A stretch of DNA of 24,247 nucleotides from a virus: positions 1 to 24,247 of the IMG/VR virus record IMGVR_UViG_3300032282_000114; one strand, given 5' to 3'. Position numbers and translations under genes: made by a program. How positions within the stretch are numbered: the first letter of the stretch is position 1; each line of letters opens with the position of its first letter. The notes under the pieces were generated by a model. That model saw nothing but the letters and a program-made list of their open reading frames with translations, was not told the DNA's origin and ran no database searches. Below, piece by piece: positions 1-7,952 of this stretch.

Positions 1-23
1 CAGTCTTTAAAGGAAATGAAAAA

Positions 24-1280
24 ATGAGTAATACTCTATTAACAATCTCCAAGATCACCAACGAAGCGTTGATGGTTTTGGAAAACGAACTGACATTTAC
101 GTCAGAAGTAGATCGTAACTATGATGACCAATTTGCCGTTGTTGGCGCAAAAATTGGTAACACAGTTAACGTTCGCAGACCTGGTCGTTTCATCGGCACA
201 ACTGGCCCAGCATTGAATGTTGAAGATTTCAACGAAACTAGCGTTCCTGTAACATTGAGCACTCAGTTCCACGTTGACACTCAGTTCACCACTCAAGACT
301 TGGCTCTGTCTTTAGATATGTTCTCTGATCGTGTTCTGAAGCCAGCAGTTGCTGCTATTGCCAACAAAATTGACCGTGATGGTCTTTCTATGGCTACTTT
401 GAACACAGCTAACATCGTTGGTGAAGCTAACGTTCCTCCAACTGGTTTGATCACCTTCTTGACTGGTCAGGCTTATTTGGATGCTGAAGGCGCACCACGT
501 GATGGTCGCAGAAGCTGTATCGTTGAGCCGTTCACATCTGCAACTATTGTTGACAGCTTGAAAGGTTTGTTCATGCCTAATGCAAAGATTAGCGAACAAT
601 ACGAAAAAGGCATGATGGGAACAGACAGCGCTGGTATGCGTTGGCGCATGGACCAAAACGTCGTTTCTCAGCAATTTGGTAACAACAGCACAACTACTGT
701 GACTGGCTCTGTCGCTACTACTACTGCTACTGGATTCTTGACCTCTGGTTGGGCATCTACAAGCACTATTACTGTGACTGCTGCTAACACAGGTACTTTG
801 AACCTCAACGCTGGTGACACGTTCACTATCGCTGGCGTTTACGCTGTCAACCCACAAAACCGCCAAGCCTATGGCTCTAACAAGTTGCGTAACTTCGTTG
901 TTAAATCAACTGTTGCTATCGCTTCTGGTGCTTCTGGCTCTGTGGTTGTGTCTCCTGCTGTGATTACTGCGGGTCAATTCCAGAACGTGTCTATCCCGAC
1001 TACTTCTGCAACTGCCGCTATCACTCAGTTCAACAGCACAGGTACTGTGTCACCACAGAACATCATCATGCACCGCAATGCGTTCACGGTTGCCGTGGCT
1101 GACCTTGAGTTGCCAGAGGGTGTCCATTTTGCTGGTCGTGCAAGCGACAAGGAAATTGGCTTGTCCATGCGTGTTGTCCGTCAATACACCATCAATAACG
1201 ATAGTATTCCTACTCGTTTGGATGTGTTGTATGGCTGGGCGCCTCTGTACCCAGAACTCGCTTGCCGCGTTGCAGCTTAA
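24..1280 (+). CDS. P22 gp5-like major coat protein
   Basis: Major capsid protein that forms the icosahedral shell through an HK97-type fold. The 418 residues are close to the 430 of P22 gp5. The N-terminal half (about 1-220) has the look of the P22 coat family, with an N-arm, RRPGRF near residue 51 and a long helix near 100-125. Residues about 222-345 are Thr/Ser/Val-rich beta sequence with the segment AGDTFTIAGVYAVNP (263-277), which fits the inserted I-domain of P22-like coats. The C-terminus returns to the core (RLDVLYGWAPLYPEL, about 398-412). An AAGGAAA ribosome site lies about 8 bases before the ATG. A scaffold gene would be expected just upstream, outside the window. Family assignment rests on recalled similarity, not a search. 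Confidence 0.9.
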   Translation: MSNTLLTISKITNEALMVLENELTFTSEVDRNYDDQFAVVGAKIGNTVNVRRPGRFIGTTGPALNVEDFNETSVPVTLSTQFHVDTQFTTQDLALSLDMFSDRVLKPAVAAIANKIDRDGLSMATLNTANIVGEANVPPTGLITFLTGQAYLDAEGAPRDGRRSCIVEPFTSATIVDSLKGLFMPNAKISEQYEKGMMGTDSAGMRWRMDQNVVSQQFGNNSTTTVTGSVATTTATGFLTSGWASTSTITVTAANTGTLNLNAGDTFTIAGVYAVNPQNRQAYGSNKLRNFVVKSTVAIASGASGSVVVSPAVITAGQFQNVSIPTTSATAAITQFNSTGTVSPQNIIMHRNAFTVAVADLELPEGVHFAGRASDKEIGLSMRVVRQYTINNDSIPTRLDVLYGWAPLYPELACRVAA

Positions 1281-1305
1281 TTAACTTTTTTAAGGAATAA
1301 ATATC

Positions 1306-1734
1306 ATGGCCGCACCTAATAGCGTAACAACAATTCACCCAAGTAATTTGGCAGCTAACCAAGCATTGCGCTTGTTGTTTGTGGCAAATGGCGTACCAAT
1401 CTCCGCTACTGGCGATTCAAGCGTTACTTTGCCTGCACAAAACCTTGGCACTTACAACATTCAGAATGTGGTAATCACAAACGCTAACAAAGATGTTTCT
1501 GGTGGCGCTTTGGCTATCTGGACTGCACCCGCAGGCACAGGTACTGAAGTTGTTACTAACGCTTCTTTGACTAGCAATACGAGTTCAACTTATGTAACTA
1601 ACTCGACTGTGGTTGCAGGCACAAAAGCTACTGCACTAACAGCACAAACTCTGTATGTCAAAGTTGGTACTGCCGTTTCTGGTGGTACTGTGGACATTTA
1701 TGTCTACGGCTTTGACTTTGGTGTTTACAGTTAA
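1306..1734 (+). CDS. Small beta-rich virion-type protein of unknown function
   Basis: Unrecognised 142-residue protein, very rich in Thr, Val, Ala, Ser and Asn, with no hydrophobic signal or membrane segment and almost no charged residues after the first third. The alternating hydrophobic/polar pattern suggests an all-beta fold. It follows the coat gene after 25 bases with its own AAGGAA ribosome site, and a terminator follows it, so coat and this gene form one expression unit. A head decoration, head-fibre or tail-attachment role is plausible from position and composition, but no diagnostic motif is visible. Confidence 0.8.
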   Translation: MAAPNSVTTIHPSNLAANQALRLLFVANGVPISATGDSSVTLPAQNLGTYNIQNVVITNANKDVSGGALAIWTAPAGTGTEVVTNASLTSNTSSTYVTNSTVVAGTKATALTAQTLYVKVGTAVSGGTVDIYVYGFDFGVYS

Positions 1735-1752
1735 AAACTGTATGAAGTAAAG

Positions 1753-1790
1753 AAAAGCCATCCTCACAAAGGGTGGCTTTTTCTCTTTTT
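1753..1790 (+). terminator. Intrinsic (rho-independent) terminator
   Basis: An 11-base inverted repeat (1753-1763 with 1771-1781, one G-T wobble) encloses a 7-base loop and runs into a T-rich tract through 1790. The stem starts with AAAA and ends with TTTT, so the hairpin could partly work on the opposite strand too. It lies directly after the coat and 142-residue genes. Confidence 0.88.
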
Positions 1791-1825
1791 AAGATACAAT
1801 TCAATCATTCTGCAAAGGAATATCC

Positions 1826-2149
1826 ATGTCAAAAACCACCATCTCGCGTGGAAATGTTATAGCGCATACTATTTGCCAACTAACGCTACCCGCAACCACG
1901 TTTTCTACAACCACCACAGAAGTCACCATTGCTTGCGCTGGCGTTAAGTCTACGGACAAAATCCAAGCTCAAGTTGATGCAGTAATGACTACTGGCGTGG
2001 GTATCGGTAATGTGTACACATCCGCAGATAACGCAATCATTGTTCGCTTGTTTAACCTTACTGGCGCTTCTGTTACACAAGCAGCAGCACTCATGTTGGT
2101 AAGCATTAAGTCTTGCGAAGACAGCCCAATTCCTACTAACGTAGTCTAA
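1826..2149 (+). CDS. Small structural-type protein of unknown function
   Basis: Unrecognised 107-residue protein: Thr/Val/Ala-rich, beta-type, with one Cys near residue 17 and two more, without a membrane segment. The start is fixed by AAAGGAA about 7 bases before the ATG. It is the first gene after the coat-side terminator and leads the tail-fibre block; the next gene begins 2 bases after its stop. It may be a small fibre or baseplate-like accessory, but this is inference from neighbours only. Confidence 0.75.
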   Translation: MSKTTISRGNVIAHTICQLTLPATTFSTTTTEVTIACAGVKSTDKIQAQVDAVMTTGVGIGNVYTSADNAIIVRLFNLTGASVTQAAALMLVSIKSCEDSPIPTNVV

Positions 2150-2151
2150 TC

Positions 2152-2496
2152 ATGGCTGCATCATCTGTCCAAAGAAATGCTGGTCAGACGGTAGCGCTAT
2201 CTGTAACTTCTACCGCACACGCGGCAGTTTTGATAAATAGCAACACCAATGACCAGATTAACTACACATCTTTCATCAACACGGGCGCTGCCCCGATTGC
2301 TGTAAAGTGGGGGTTAACAGACCCTGGCGCACCCGTATTCCCTACGGATGGCACTAACGGTGACTTTGTGTTGCCTGCTGCCATGAATTTGCCAGTAATC
2401 ATCGCAACCCCAACAGCACCATACTATTTGACAGCTAAATCCAATTCTGGAACTGCTGGCATCTTGTATGTAACTCCTGCCGCTGACCAATCCTAA
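2152..2496 (+). CDS. Small structural-type protein of unknown function
   Basis: Unrecognised 114-residue, mostly beta protein, Ala/Thr/Asn-rich, with a Pro-rich middle (LTDPGAPVFPTDGTNGDF, about 56-73) and no signal peptide or membrane helix. It starts 2 bases after the previous stop with no own ribosome site, so translation is probably coupled. The next gene follows after 9 bases with AAAGGGG overlapping this gene's stop. Together with the previous gene it looks like a pair of small virion proteins ahead of the long fibre. Confidence 0.75.
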   Translation: MAASSVQRNAGQTVALSVTSTAHAAVLINSNTNDQINYTSFINTGAAPIAVKWGLTDPGAPVFPTDGTNGDFVLPAAMNLPVIIATPTAPYYLTAKSNSGTAGILYVTPAADQS

Positions 2497-2505
2497 AGGG
2501 GCGTT

Positions 2506-4620
2506 ATGGCTAACCCTGCCAATTCAGTCATACAAAATCTACTTCCCGTTCAAGCGTATTTCACGGTAGACGGGACTTTTCAGACTTTTATTGGTCAGGG
2601 TCAGCCGTTTTACGCAAGCGTAAACCCTAGTCAGTCTGGCTTAGACATAACAAACAGCACGATAAACAGCACCACCATAGGGGCTACAACGCCCTCTACG
2701 GCTGCATTTACAAGTGCCACAGTATCAGTAGCGCCTGTTAGTGGCAACGATGTGGTTAACAAGACCTATCTTGACTACTTTGCGACTGGTTTGTCTTGGA
2801 AACAACCTGTTTTATGCGCTACCACAGCAAATATCAGTCTAACGGGCGTTCAGACGCTTGATGGAATTTCTGCTGTTGCGGGTTCGCGTGTATTGGTAAA
2901 GAACCAAACTGCGGCTGCTGAAAACGGCATTTATATCTCTGCTGCTAGTGCTTGGGCGAGGTCTACGGACACAAATGATTGGACTGAACTGTTGTCAGCC
3001 ATTGTGTTTGTTGAGTCTGGAACAACTTTAGCGGGTTCAGCTTGGTACTGCACAGCACAGCCTGGTGGCACTATCGGCACAACTGCTGTTAACTGGTCTA
3101 ACTTCTCTGTCGCTTCTGTCTATACAGCTGGCACAGGGTTAACCCTTGCTAGTTATCAGTTCAGCATTACGCCTGTGGGGACTGCGGGGACTTATGGCTC
3201 TGCCTCACAAGTACCAGTATTTATCACTAATGCTAGTGGTCAAGTTACATCGGTAACTAACACATCTATTGCTATTGCGGGTAATCAGATTACCTCTGGC
3301 ACGATAGATACTGCACGACTTTCTGGCTCATACACGGGCATTACTGGGGTTGGTACGCTGACCGCAGGAACTTGGAACGCTGGCGTTATTGGAGTTGTTT
3401 ATGGTGGAACTGGCGCTGCTACGCTGACAGGATATGTCAAGGGTACTGGCACAGCAGCACTAACAGCATCTTCTACTATCCCTAGTTCAGACATTACTGG
3501 TCTTGGCACAATGTCAACCCAGAACGCTAACAACGTAGCGATTACTGGTGGCACGATTGCAACGCTAACTAGCCCGATTGCAGTAGGCTCTGGCGGTACG
3601 GGTGCATCTACCCTCACAGGATATGTAAAAGGCACAGGAACAGCCGCTTTAACGGCTTCTAGCACTATTCCTTCTGGTGACATTAGTGGCTTGGGAACAA
3701 TGGCTACCCAAAACGCCAACGCTGTGGCAATTACGGGTGGGGCAATAGATGGTGCTTCTGTGGGTGCTACAACGGCATCGACTGGTGCTTTTACTTATGC
3801 GTCTACCAGTAGTTCTACTAGCACAACGCCTGCCCTTAGTTACAACGCTTCTAATTCAGCTTTTGTAAATGGCGCAACAATTTCTGGCAGTTACTTACAA
3901 AACATAATGCAAAACAAGTCAGCTTCTGCTGGCGCGTCTACCAACTTTGCGGTAAGTAATGATTCTGGAACAGACTCTACCTATTACGGTGAGTTTGGCA
4001 TGAATTCCTCAGTATTTAGCGCTTCTACACCATCAGATTTTTTCTCGATTAACAACGGTGTTTATTTCTCTGGACACGATGGCGATGTAACGATAGGCTC
4101 TGGTAATGGCTTTAAAAGCTACTTTGCTTGGGGAACTGTTGGACAGTCTGCCCACGTAATCAATGCTGTTGGCGCTATTGGCTTATCGACTAACTTAGGC
4201 ACAACGCCTGCGTTATCAGGTACAACAGGCTTTGGAACATCTGGTCAAGCATTAGTAACGGCTGGCTCTGCTTCCGCTGCAACATGGGGAACAGTAGGCA
4301 TAAATGGAGGCGGTACAAATGGAACGGCTACTGCTACTGCTGGTGCTATCGCCTATGGTACTGGTACTGCTTACGCATTTACTGCCGCAGGTACTAGCGG
4401 ATATGTCCTGACCTCAAACGGTGCAAGTGCGCCAACTTGGGAAGTAGCAACCGCTAACGCTACGGTGACAGATGACACCACAACAAACGCTACACGTTAT
4501 CCATTGTTTGCAAATCAAACGACTGGCAACCTTACAACCGAGTATGTAAGTTCTACAAAACTTAAATACAATCCAAGCACAGGGGCGTTGACCGCTTCTC
4601 AGCTAATCATTGCACCTTAA
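2506..4620 (+). CDS. Repetitive tail-fibre-like protein
   Basis: A 704-residue low-charge, Thr/Ser/Gly/Ala-rich protein typical of phage fibre or receptor-binding proteins. Visible modules: a short N-terminal region; the motif NSTTIGATTPSTAAFTS (about 54-70), echoed by a similar ASVGATTASTGAFT stretch later; a module around residues 96-160 (SWKQPVLCATTANISLTG, then VLVKNQT and NGIYI), which I recall from many phage fibres; two tandem about 53-residue repeats starting at 300 and 363 with GYVKGTGTAALTASSTIP; and a C-terminal segment (TDDTTTNATRYPLFANQTTG) I also recall from fibre ends. No intramolecular chaperone or enzymatic domain is recognisable. Which part binds the virion and which the host surface cannot be told. 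Confidence 0.82.
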   Translation: MANPANSVIQNLLPVQAYFTVDGTFQTFIGQGQPFYASVNPSQSGLDITNSTINSTTIGATTPSTAAFTSATVSVAPVSGNDVVNKTYLDYFATGLSWKQPVLCATTANISLTGVQTLDGISAVAGSRVLVKNQTAAAENGIYISAASAWARSTDTNDWTELLSAIVFVESGTTLAGSAWYCTAQPGGTIGTTAVNWSNFSVASVYTAGTGLTLASYQFSITPVGTAGTYGSASQVPVFITNASGQVTSVTNTSIAIAGNQITSGTIDTARLSGSYTGITGVGTLTAGTWNAGVIGVVYGGTGAATLTGYVKGTGTAALTASSTIPSSDITGLGTMSTQNANNVAITGGTIATLTSPIAVGSGGTGASTLTGYVKGTGTAALTASSTIPSGDISGLGTMATQNANAVAITGGAIDGASVGATTASTGAFTYASTSSSTSTTPALSYNASNSAFVNGATISGSYLQNIMQNKSASAGASTNFAVSNDSGTDSTYYGEFGMNSSVFSASTPSDFFSINNGVYFSGHDGDVTIGSGNGFKSYFAWGTVGQSAHVINAVGAIGLSTNLGTTPALSGTTGFGTSGQALVTAGSASAATWGTVGINGGGTNGTATATAGAIAYGTGTAYAFTAAGTSGYVLTSNGASAPTWEVATANATVTDDTTTNATRYPLFANQTTGNLTTEYVSSTKLKYNPSTGALTASQLIIAP
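3403..3749 (+). repeat. Two diverged coding repeats within the fibre gene
   Basis: Two copies of an about 53-codon unit start at 3403 and 3592 (period 189 bases, 63 codons). The proteins are nearly identical (GYVKGTGTAALTASSTIP, then SGLGTM or TGLGTM with TQNAN and AITGG), while the DNA differs at many third positions. They are therefore old coding repeats under protein-level constraint, not a recent DNA duplication. Confidence 0.85.
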
Positions 4621-4629
4621 AGGAATATC

Positions 4630-5199
4630 ATGGGTCAATTAGTCTTTCAAGCAGCTTTAGGCGGTCAAGTTAACTTGGTTGGCCCTAACACGGCATCCAC
4701 CTTTAACCTAAATGTGCCTGCGGCAAGCGACACCATCGCGGTGATTGGTACAGCACAGACATTTACAGCCACACAGACCTTTAACGGCTCTACCAGCGTC
4801 TTTGGCGCTACTTTGTTGGACAGCAATGAGACTGTAAACATCGTGGCTTCTGCGCCTTCTAGCACTACTAATTACTATGTGCAAAACGGCTCAGTTCAGT
4901 ACTACACAACAAGTGCGGCTAACAACTGGACACTAAACATAGCGTTTTCAAGCGGTACTAGCATGAATACAGCATTGGCTACGGGTCAGTCTGTAACCTT
5001 TGCTTTGGTGACCACACAAGGGTCTACTGCTTACTACAACTCTGCTGTCACTATTGATGGCACATCTGTTACGCCTAAGTGGATAGGTGGCGCACCGACT
5101 GCTGGTAATGCTTCTGGACTTGATGTGTATCGTTATGCCGTGATTAAAACAGCAAGCGCAACATACACAGTTTTGGCTTCACTAACACAGTACAAATAA
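4630..5199 (+). CDS. Fibre-associated beta protein
   Basis: A 189-residue, Thr/Ser/Ala/Asn-rich protein with few charges, no membrane segment and an aromatic pattern (YYVQNGSVQYYTT, about 82-94) common in phage fibre tips. It follows the long fibre after 9 bases with AAAGGA before the ATG and ends in a TAATG overlap with the next fibre gene. I recall similar short proteins between fibre genes in environmental phages, always of unknown function. A distal fibre segment or fibre partner is the most likely role, from position and composition only. Confidence 0.78.
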   Translation: MGQLVFQAALGGQVNLVGPNTASTFNLNVPAASDTIAVIGTAQTFTATQTFNGSTSVFGATLLDSNETVNIVASAPSSTTNYYVQNGSVQYYTTSAANNWTLNIAFSSGTSMNTALATGQSVTFALVTTQGSTAYYNSAVTIDGTSVTPKWIGGAPTAGNASGLDVYRYAVIKTASATYTVLASLTQYK

Positions 5200-7190
5200 T
5201 GCCAGTTAATCAAACCTCTGGAAATCTAACCACCGATGCTTTTGGGGGTGGTGTTGCGACTGTGCCTAACTACATCGAGGATGTGTTTTCGACTTATCTT
5301 TATACGGGAAACGGCACATCTCAGACAATTACTAACAATGTTGATTTATCTACCAAAGGTGGTTTTGTTTGGTTGAAATACAGAAGCGGTTCTGCTTCAA
5401 CTACATACCATCATGTTTATGATTCAGCCCGTGGTAAAAGTGGTAATCCTTCATATAACTATCTTTATACAAATGCTACAAGCCCGCAAGGAACTGGTTC
5501 GTATGGCCCAACATCATTCAACACAACTGGCTTTAGTCTTAATGATTATTTAAATGAATCGACAATTCCTTATGTATCTTGGACTTGGGCAAAGCAGCCT
5601 AAGTTCTTTGATGTTGTGACTTATACGGGTACAGGTTCTAATACAACCATTGCCCATAGTTTAGGTTCAGTACCTGGCTGTATTATGGTCAAGCGCACAG
5701 ATAATTCTGGTGCATGGCAGGTATATCACAGTTCATTAGCAAACACAGAATATCTTGTTTTAAACACAACTGCCGCCAAAGCAACTGGCGCAACTCGTTG
5801 GAATTCAACTACACCTACATCAACAGTATTTAGCCTTGGCACTGACGCAACTGTTAACGCATCTGGCGGTACTTATGTGGCATATATCTTCGCCCACAAC
5901 GCAGGTGGCTTTGGCTTAACTGGTACAGACAATGTAATTAGCTGTGGGTCTTTTACTGCGTCTGGCGGTTTTGCCACTGTTACTCTTGGTTATGAGCCTC
6001 AATGGTTAATGGTTAAACAGTCCAATGGGAGCGGAGACTGGGGTTTATATGACATTATGCGAGGCATCCCTACTGGAAGCGATAAAAGAGTTTTATACCC
6101 AAACACATCTGGCGCAGAAGTAAATGGTAATAATCCATTTGACGTTACGGCAACTGGTTTTAATGTTACTAATTCATACGCATTCCCAGGCACTGGGTCT
6201 GGTAATGAAACTTTTATCTACATAGCCATACGCAGAGGCCCGATGAAAGTGCCTACTGATGCGACTAAGGTGTTTGCGCCAATAGCACGAACAGGTACAG
6301 GTTCTGCTACAACAATTACATCTGGGTTTGCTACCGACTTTGTGATGGCAGGGCAGAGAAATACAAATGGTTATATTTTTTATGATAAATTGCGTGGGCT
6401 TCGCCCATATTTAGTTCCAAATGGAACTTATGCTGAATTTACAGCGGCAACAAATGTAATTACTGGCTATAACAATACTGGTATAGATGTAGGAGCAGAT
6501 ACTAGCAATTACATTATTAATAATTCTGGTATTTCATATATTCAGTATCAAATGCAGCGCGCCCCATCATTCTTTGATGAGGTTTGCTATACGGGTAATG
6601 GGTCAACACAGACAATTGCACATAATTTAGGTGCTGTGCCTGAATTAATACTTGGAAAAAATCGTACAACAGGTGGCAATAATTTTCCTGCAACATTCAA
6701 TTTCACATCAACAAATTCTAGTTACGCATTTATAAATACAACTTCTGCTGGAGGTAATGATATTTATGCAAATGTTGGGGTAATGACTGCACAACCAACA
6801 TCTACAAATATATATTTAAGTAATTCTGGTTCAATGAACACTAGTGGTAATGCACAAGTTGCTTATTTATTTGCATCATGTCCTAACGTAAGTAAAGTCG
6901 GCACATATACGGGCAATGGAACAACCCAAACTATAAACTGTGGGTTTACAGGTGGGGCAAGGTTTGTACTCATAAAGTGTACGAGCGCAACTGGTGATTG
7001 GTATGTCTACGACACAGCCCGTGGCATGACAACGCTAACTGACCCATATCTATTGTTAAATAGCACAGCCGCAGAATCTGCAACGCTAGGTTCTGTAACA
7101 ACAGTATCAACAGGCTTTGCGCTTAATTCAACCATTCTTGCGGCTATTAACACAAATGGCGCAACATTTTTGTTTCTTGCGATTGCATAA
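5199..7190 (+). CDS. Six-repeat tail-fibre/receptor-binding-like protein (DUF7483-type)
   Basis: A 663-residue protein with six copies of an about 105-residue beta module, beginning near residues 30, 137, 247, 358, 458 and 564. The core of each is Y-T-G-x-G-(S/T)-x-x-T-I, then a hydrophobic V-K/L-K-x strand, then an aromatic-rich (W-x-x-Y-D/H) strand, often with ARGM- or MRGI-like endings; examples are TYTGTGSNTTIAHSLG and TYTGNGTTQTINCGF. I believe this is the DUF7483-type module of phage structural proteins, but the name is from memory. The ATG overlaps the previous stop (TAATG). Tandem beta modules in a fibre block suggest a multivalent surface-binding protein. The six units are clearly diverged, so the array is old. 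Confidence 0.83.
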   Translation: MPVNQTSGNLTTDAFGGGVATVPNYIEDVFSTYLYTGNGTSQTITNNVDLSTKGGFVWLKYRSGSASTTYHHVYDSARGKSGNPSYNYLYTNATSPQGTGSYGPTSFNTTGFSLNDYLNESTIPYVSWTWAKQPKFFDVVTYTGTGSNTTIAHSLGSVPGCIMVKRTDNSGAWQVYHSSLANTEYLVLNTTAAKATGATRWNSTTPTSTVFSLGTDATVNASGGTYVAYIFAHNAGGFGLTGTDNVISCGSFTASGGFATVTLGYEPQWLMVKQSNGSGDWGLYDIMRGIPTGSDKRVLYPNTSGAEVNGNNPFDVTATGFNVTNSYAFPGTGSGNETFIYIAIRRGPMKVPTDATKVFAPIARTGTGSATTITSGFATDFVMAGQRNTNGYIFYDKLRGLRPYLVPNGTYAEFTAATNVITGYNNTGIDVGADTSNYIINNSGISYIQYQMQRAPSFFDEVCYTGNGSTQTIAHNLGAVPELILGKNRTTGGNNFPATFNFTSTNSSYAFINTTSAGGNDIYANVGVMTAQPTSTNIYLSNSGSMNTSGNAQVAYLFASCPNVSKVGTYTGNGTTQTINCGFTGGARFVLIKCTSATGDWYVYDTARGMTTLTDPYLLLNSTAAESATLGSVTTVSTGFALNSTILAAINTNGATFLFLAIA

Positions 7191-7198
7191 GGAAAATC

Positions 7199-7642
7199 AT
7201 GGAAATCAGAACTCAATCAGGTCAAGTCATGTACGAAGCAGAGTTTCGTGCATATACCCTTTCTAATGGTGGCCCTACATGGGGTACAACAACACCAGAA
7301 GTGCTTACAGAACTAGGCGCAAGCGTAGTCTTAGAAAGCCCCACACCAACGATTACACGTTACCAAGGCATTGCCCGTGATGGCGTTGAGCAAATAGATG
7401 GTCAATGGTTTACTAAATGGAAAACTGTTGATTTTGATGATGCTGTAAAAGCGGTAGTCGATGAGCAACAGGCCAAGTCTGTGCGTAGTTCACGGGATGA
7501 GAAACTTAAAGATACTGATTGGACACAAGTAGAAGATGCGCCTGTGGATAAAACAGTATGGGCTACATATCGTCAAGAACTGCGTGATTTAACTAAGCAG
7601 TCTGGCTTTCCTTGGGAAGTCACTTGGCCTGATGCCCCATGA
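7199..7642 (+). CDS. Tail-fibre assembly chaperone (Phage_tail_APC-like)
   Basis: A 147-residue protein. The last 55 residues carry the signature of the phage tail assembly chaperone family: R-x-x-R-D-x-x-L-x-x-T-D-W-T-Q, then DAP, then WATYRQELRDLTKQ and FPWEVTWPDAP at the C-terminus. The N-terminal half is a small beta domain unlike other proteins here. Members help fold or trimerise fibre proteins, and this gene sits directly behind the fibre genes, as usual. The start has AAGGA 6-7 bases upstream. Its stop overlaps the next start as ATGA, so the two are coupled. Confidence 0.82.
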   Translation: MEIRTQSGQVMYEAEFRAYTLSNGGPTWGTTTPEVLTELGASVVLESPTPTITRYQGIARDGVEQIDGQWFTKWKTVDFDDAVKAVVDEQQAKSVRSSRDEKLKDTDWTQVEDAPVDKTVWATYRQELRDLTKQSGFPWEVTWPDAP

Positions 7643-7938
7643 GATATGTCTGGAAAATCACAGAGCTAAAAACCGAGGGTGATGCACTCACGGCTAAATA
7701 TCACGCTTCTTTGATTGACGATATAACGATTGAAACTGAGGGCTATTGGACATTCCAAGAACCCAAGTCTTTGGATGGCGTAACAGAAGAAACTGTTGCT
7801 GGTTGGATTGATGATGAGACTACCAAAGATGGGGTAAGTAGCATAAAATCAAGGCTACTGGAACAGTTTAATGCGGTAAAAAGCAGTCAGGATTTGGCAT
7901 TGCCTTGGAGACCACCAACTTTCAAGCCAAATTTATAA
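7639..7938 (+). CDS. Small phage protein following the fibre chaperone
   Basis: A 99-residue acidic protein that starts MRYVWKITELKT and ends in a Pro-rich tail (PWRPPTFKPNL). The N-terminal YVWKI strand followed by an alternating beta pattern and a helical second half resembles small phage proteins I have seen next to fibre chaperones, but I cannot name a function. It begins in an ATGA overlap with the chaperone gene. A second ATG two codons downstream is an alternative start. Confidence 0.75.
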   Translation: MRYVWKITELKTEGDALTAKYHASLIDDITIETEGYWTFQEPKSLDGVTEETVAGWIDDETTKDGVSSIKSRLLEQFNAVKSSQDLALPWRPPTFKPNL

Positions 7939-7952
7939 GATAAGGATTCAAC

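Noticed and set aside
312-866. 184-codon minus-strand open frame opposite the coat gene
   Set aside because: It is rich in Ser, Cys and His, has no ribosome site and lies wholly opposite the well-supported coat protein; it is a shadow of its codon use.
1791-1825. Possible promoter after the coat-side terminator (TACAAT at 1795-1800)
   Set aside because: A -10-like box is present, but no -35 is recognisable at the right distance, where the terminator stem lies; too weak to call although a promoter somewhere here would make sense.
3399-3719. 106-codon minus-strand frame opposite the fibre repeats
   Set aside because: Its repeated Pro/Val sequence mirrors the plus-strand repeats; no start signal, and the fibre frame explains the region.
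3403-3749. Possible CRISPR-like or direct DNA repeat
   Set aside because: Only two units, long, in frame and diverged at synonymous sites; these are coding repeats, and no CRISPR array exists in the window.
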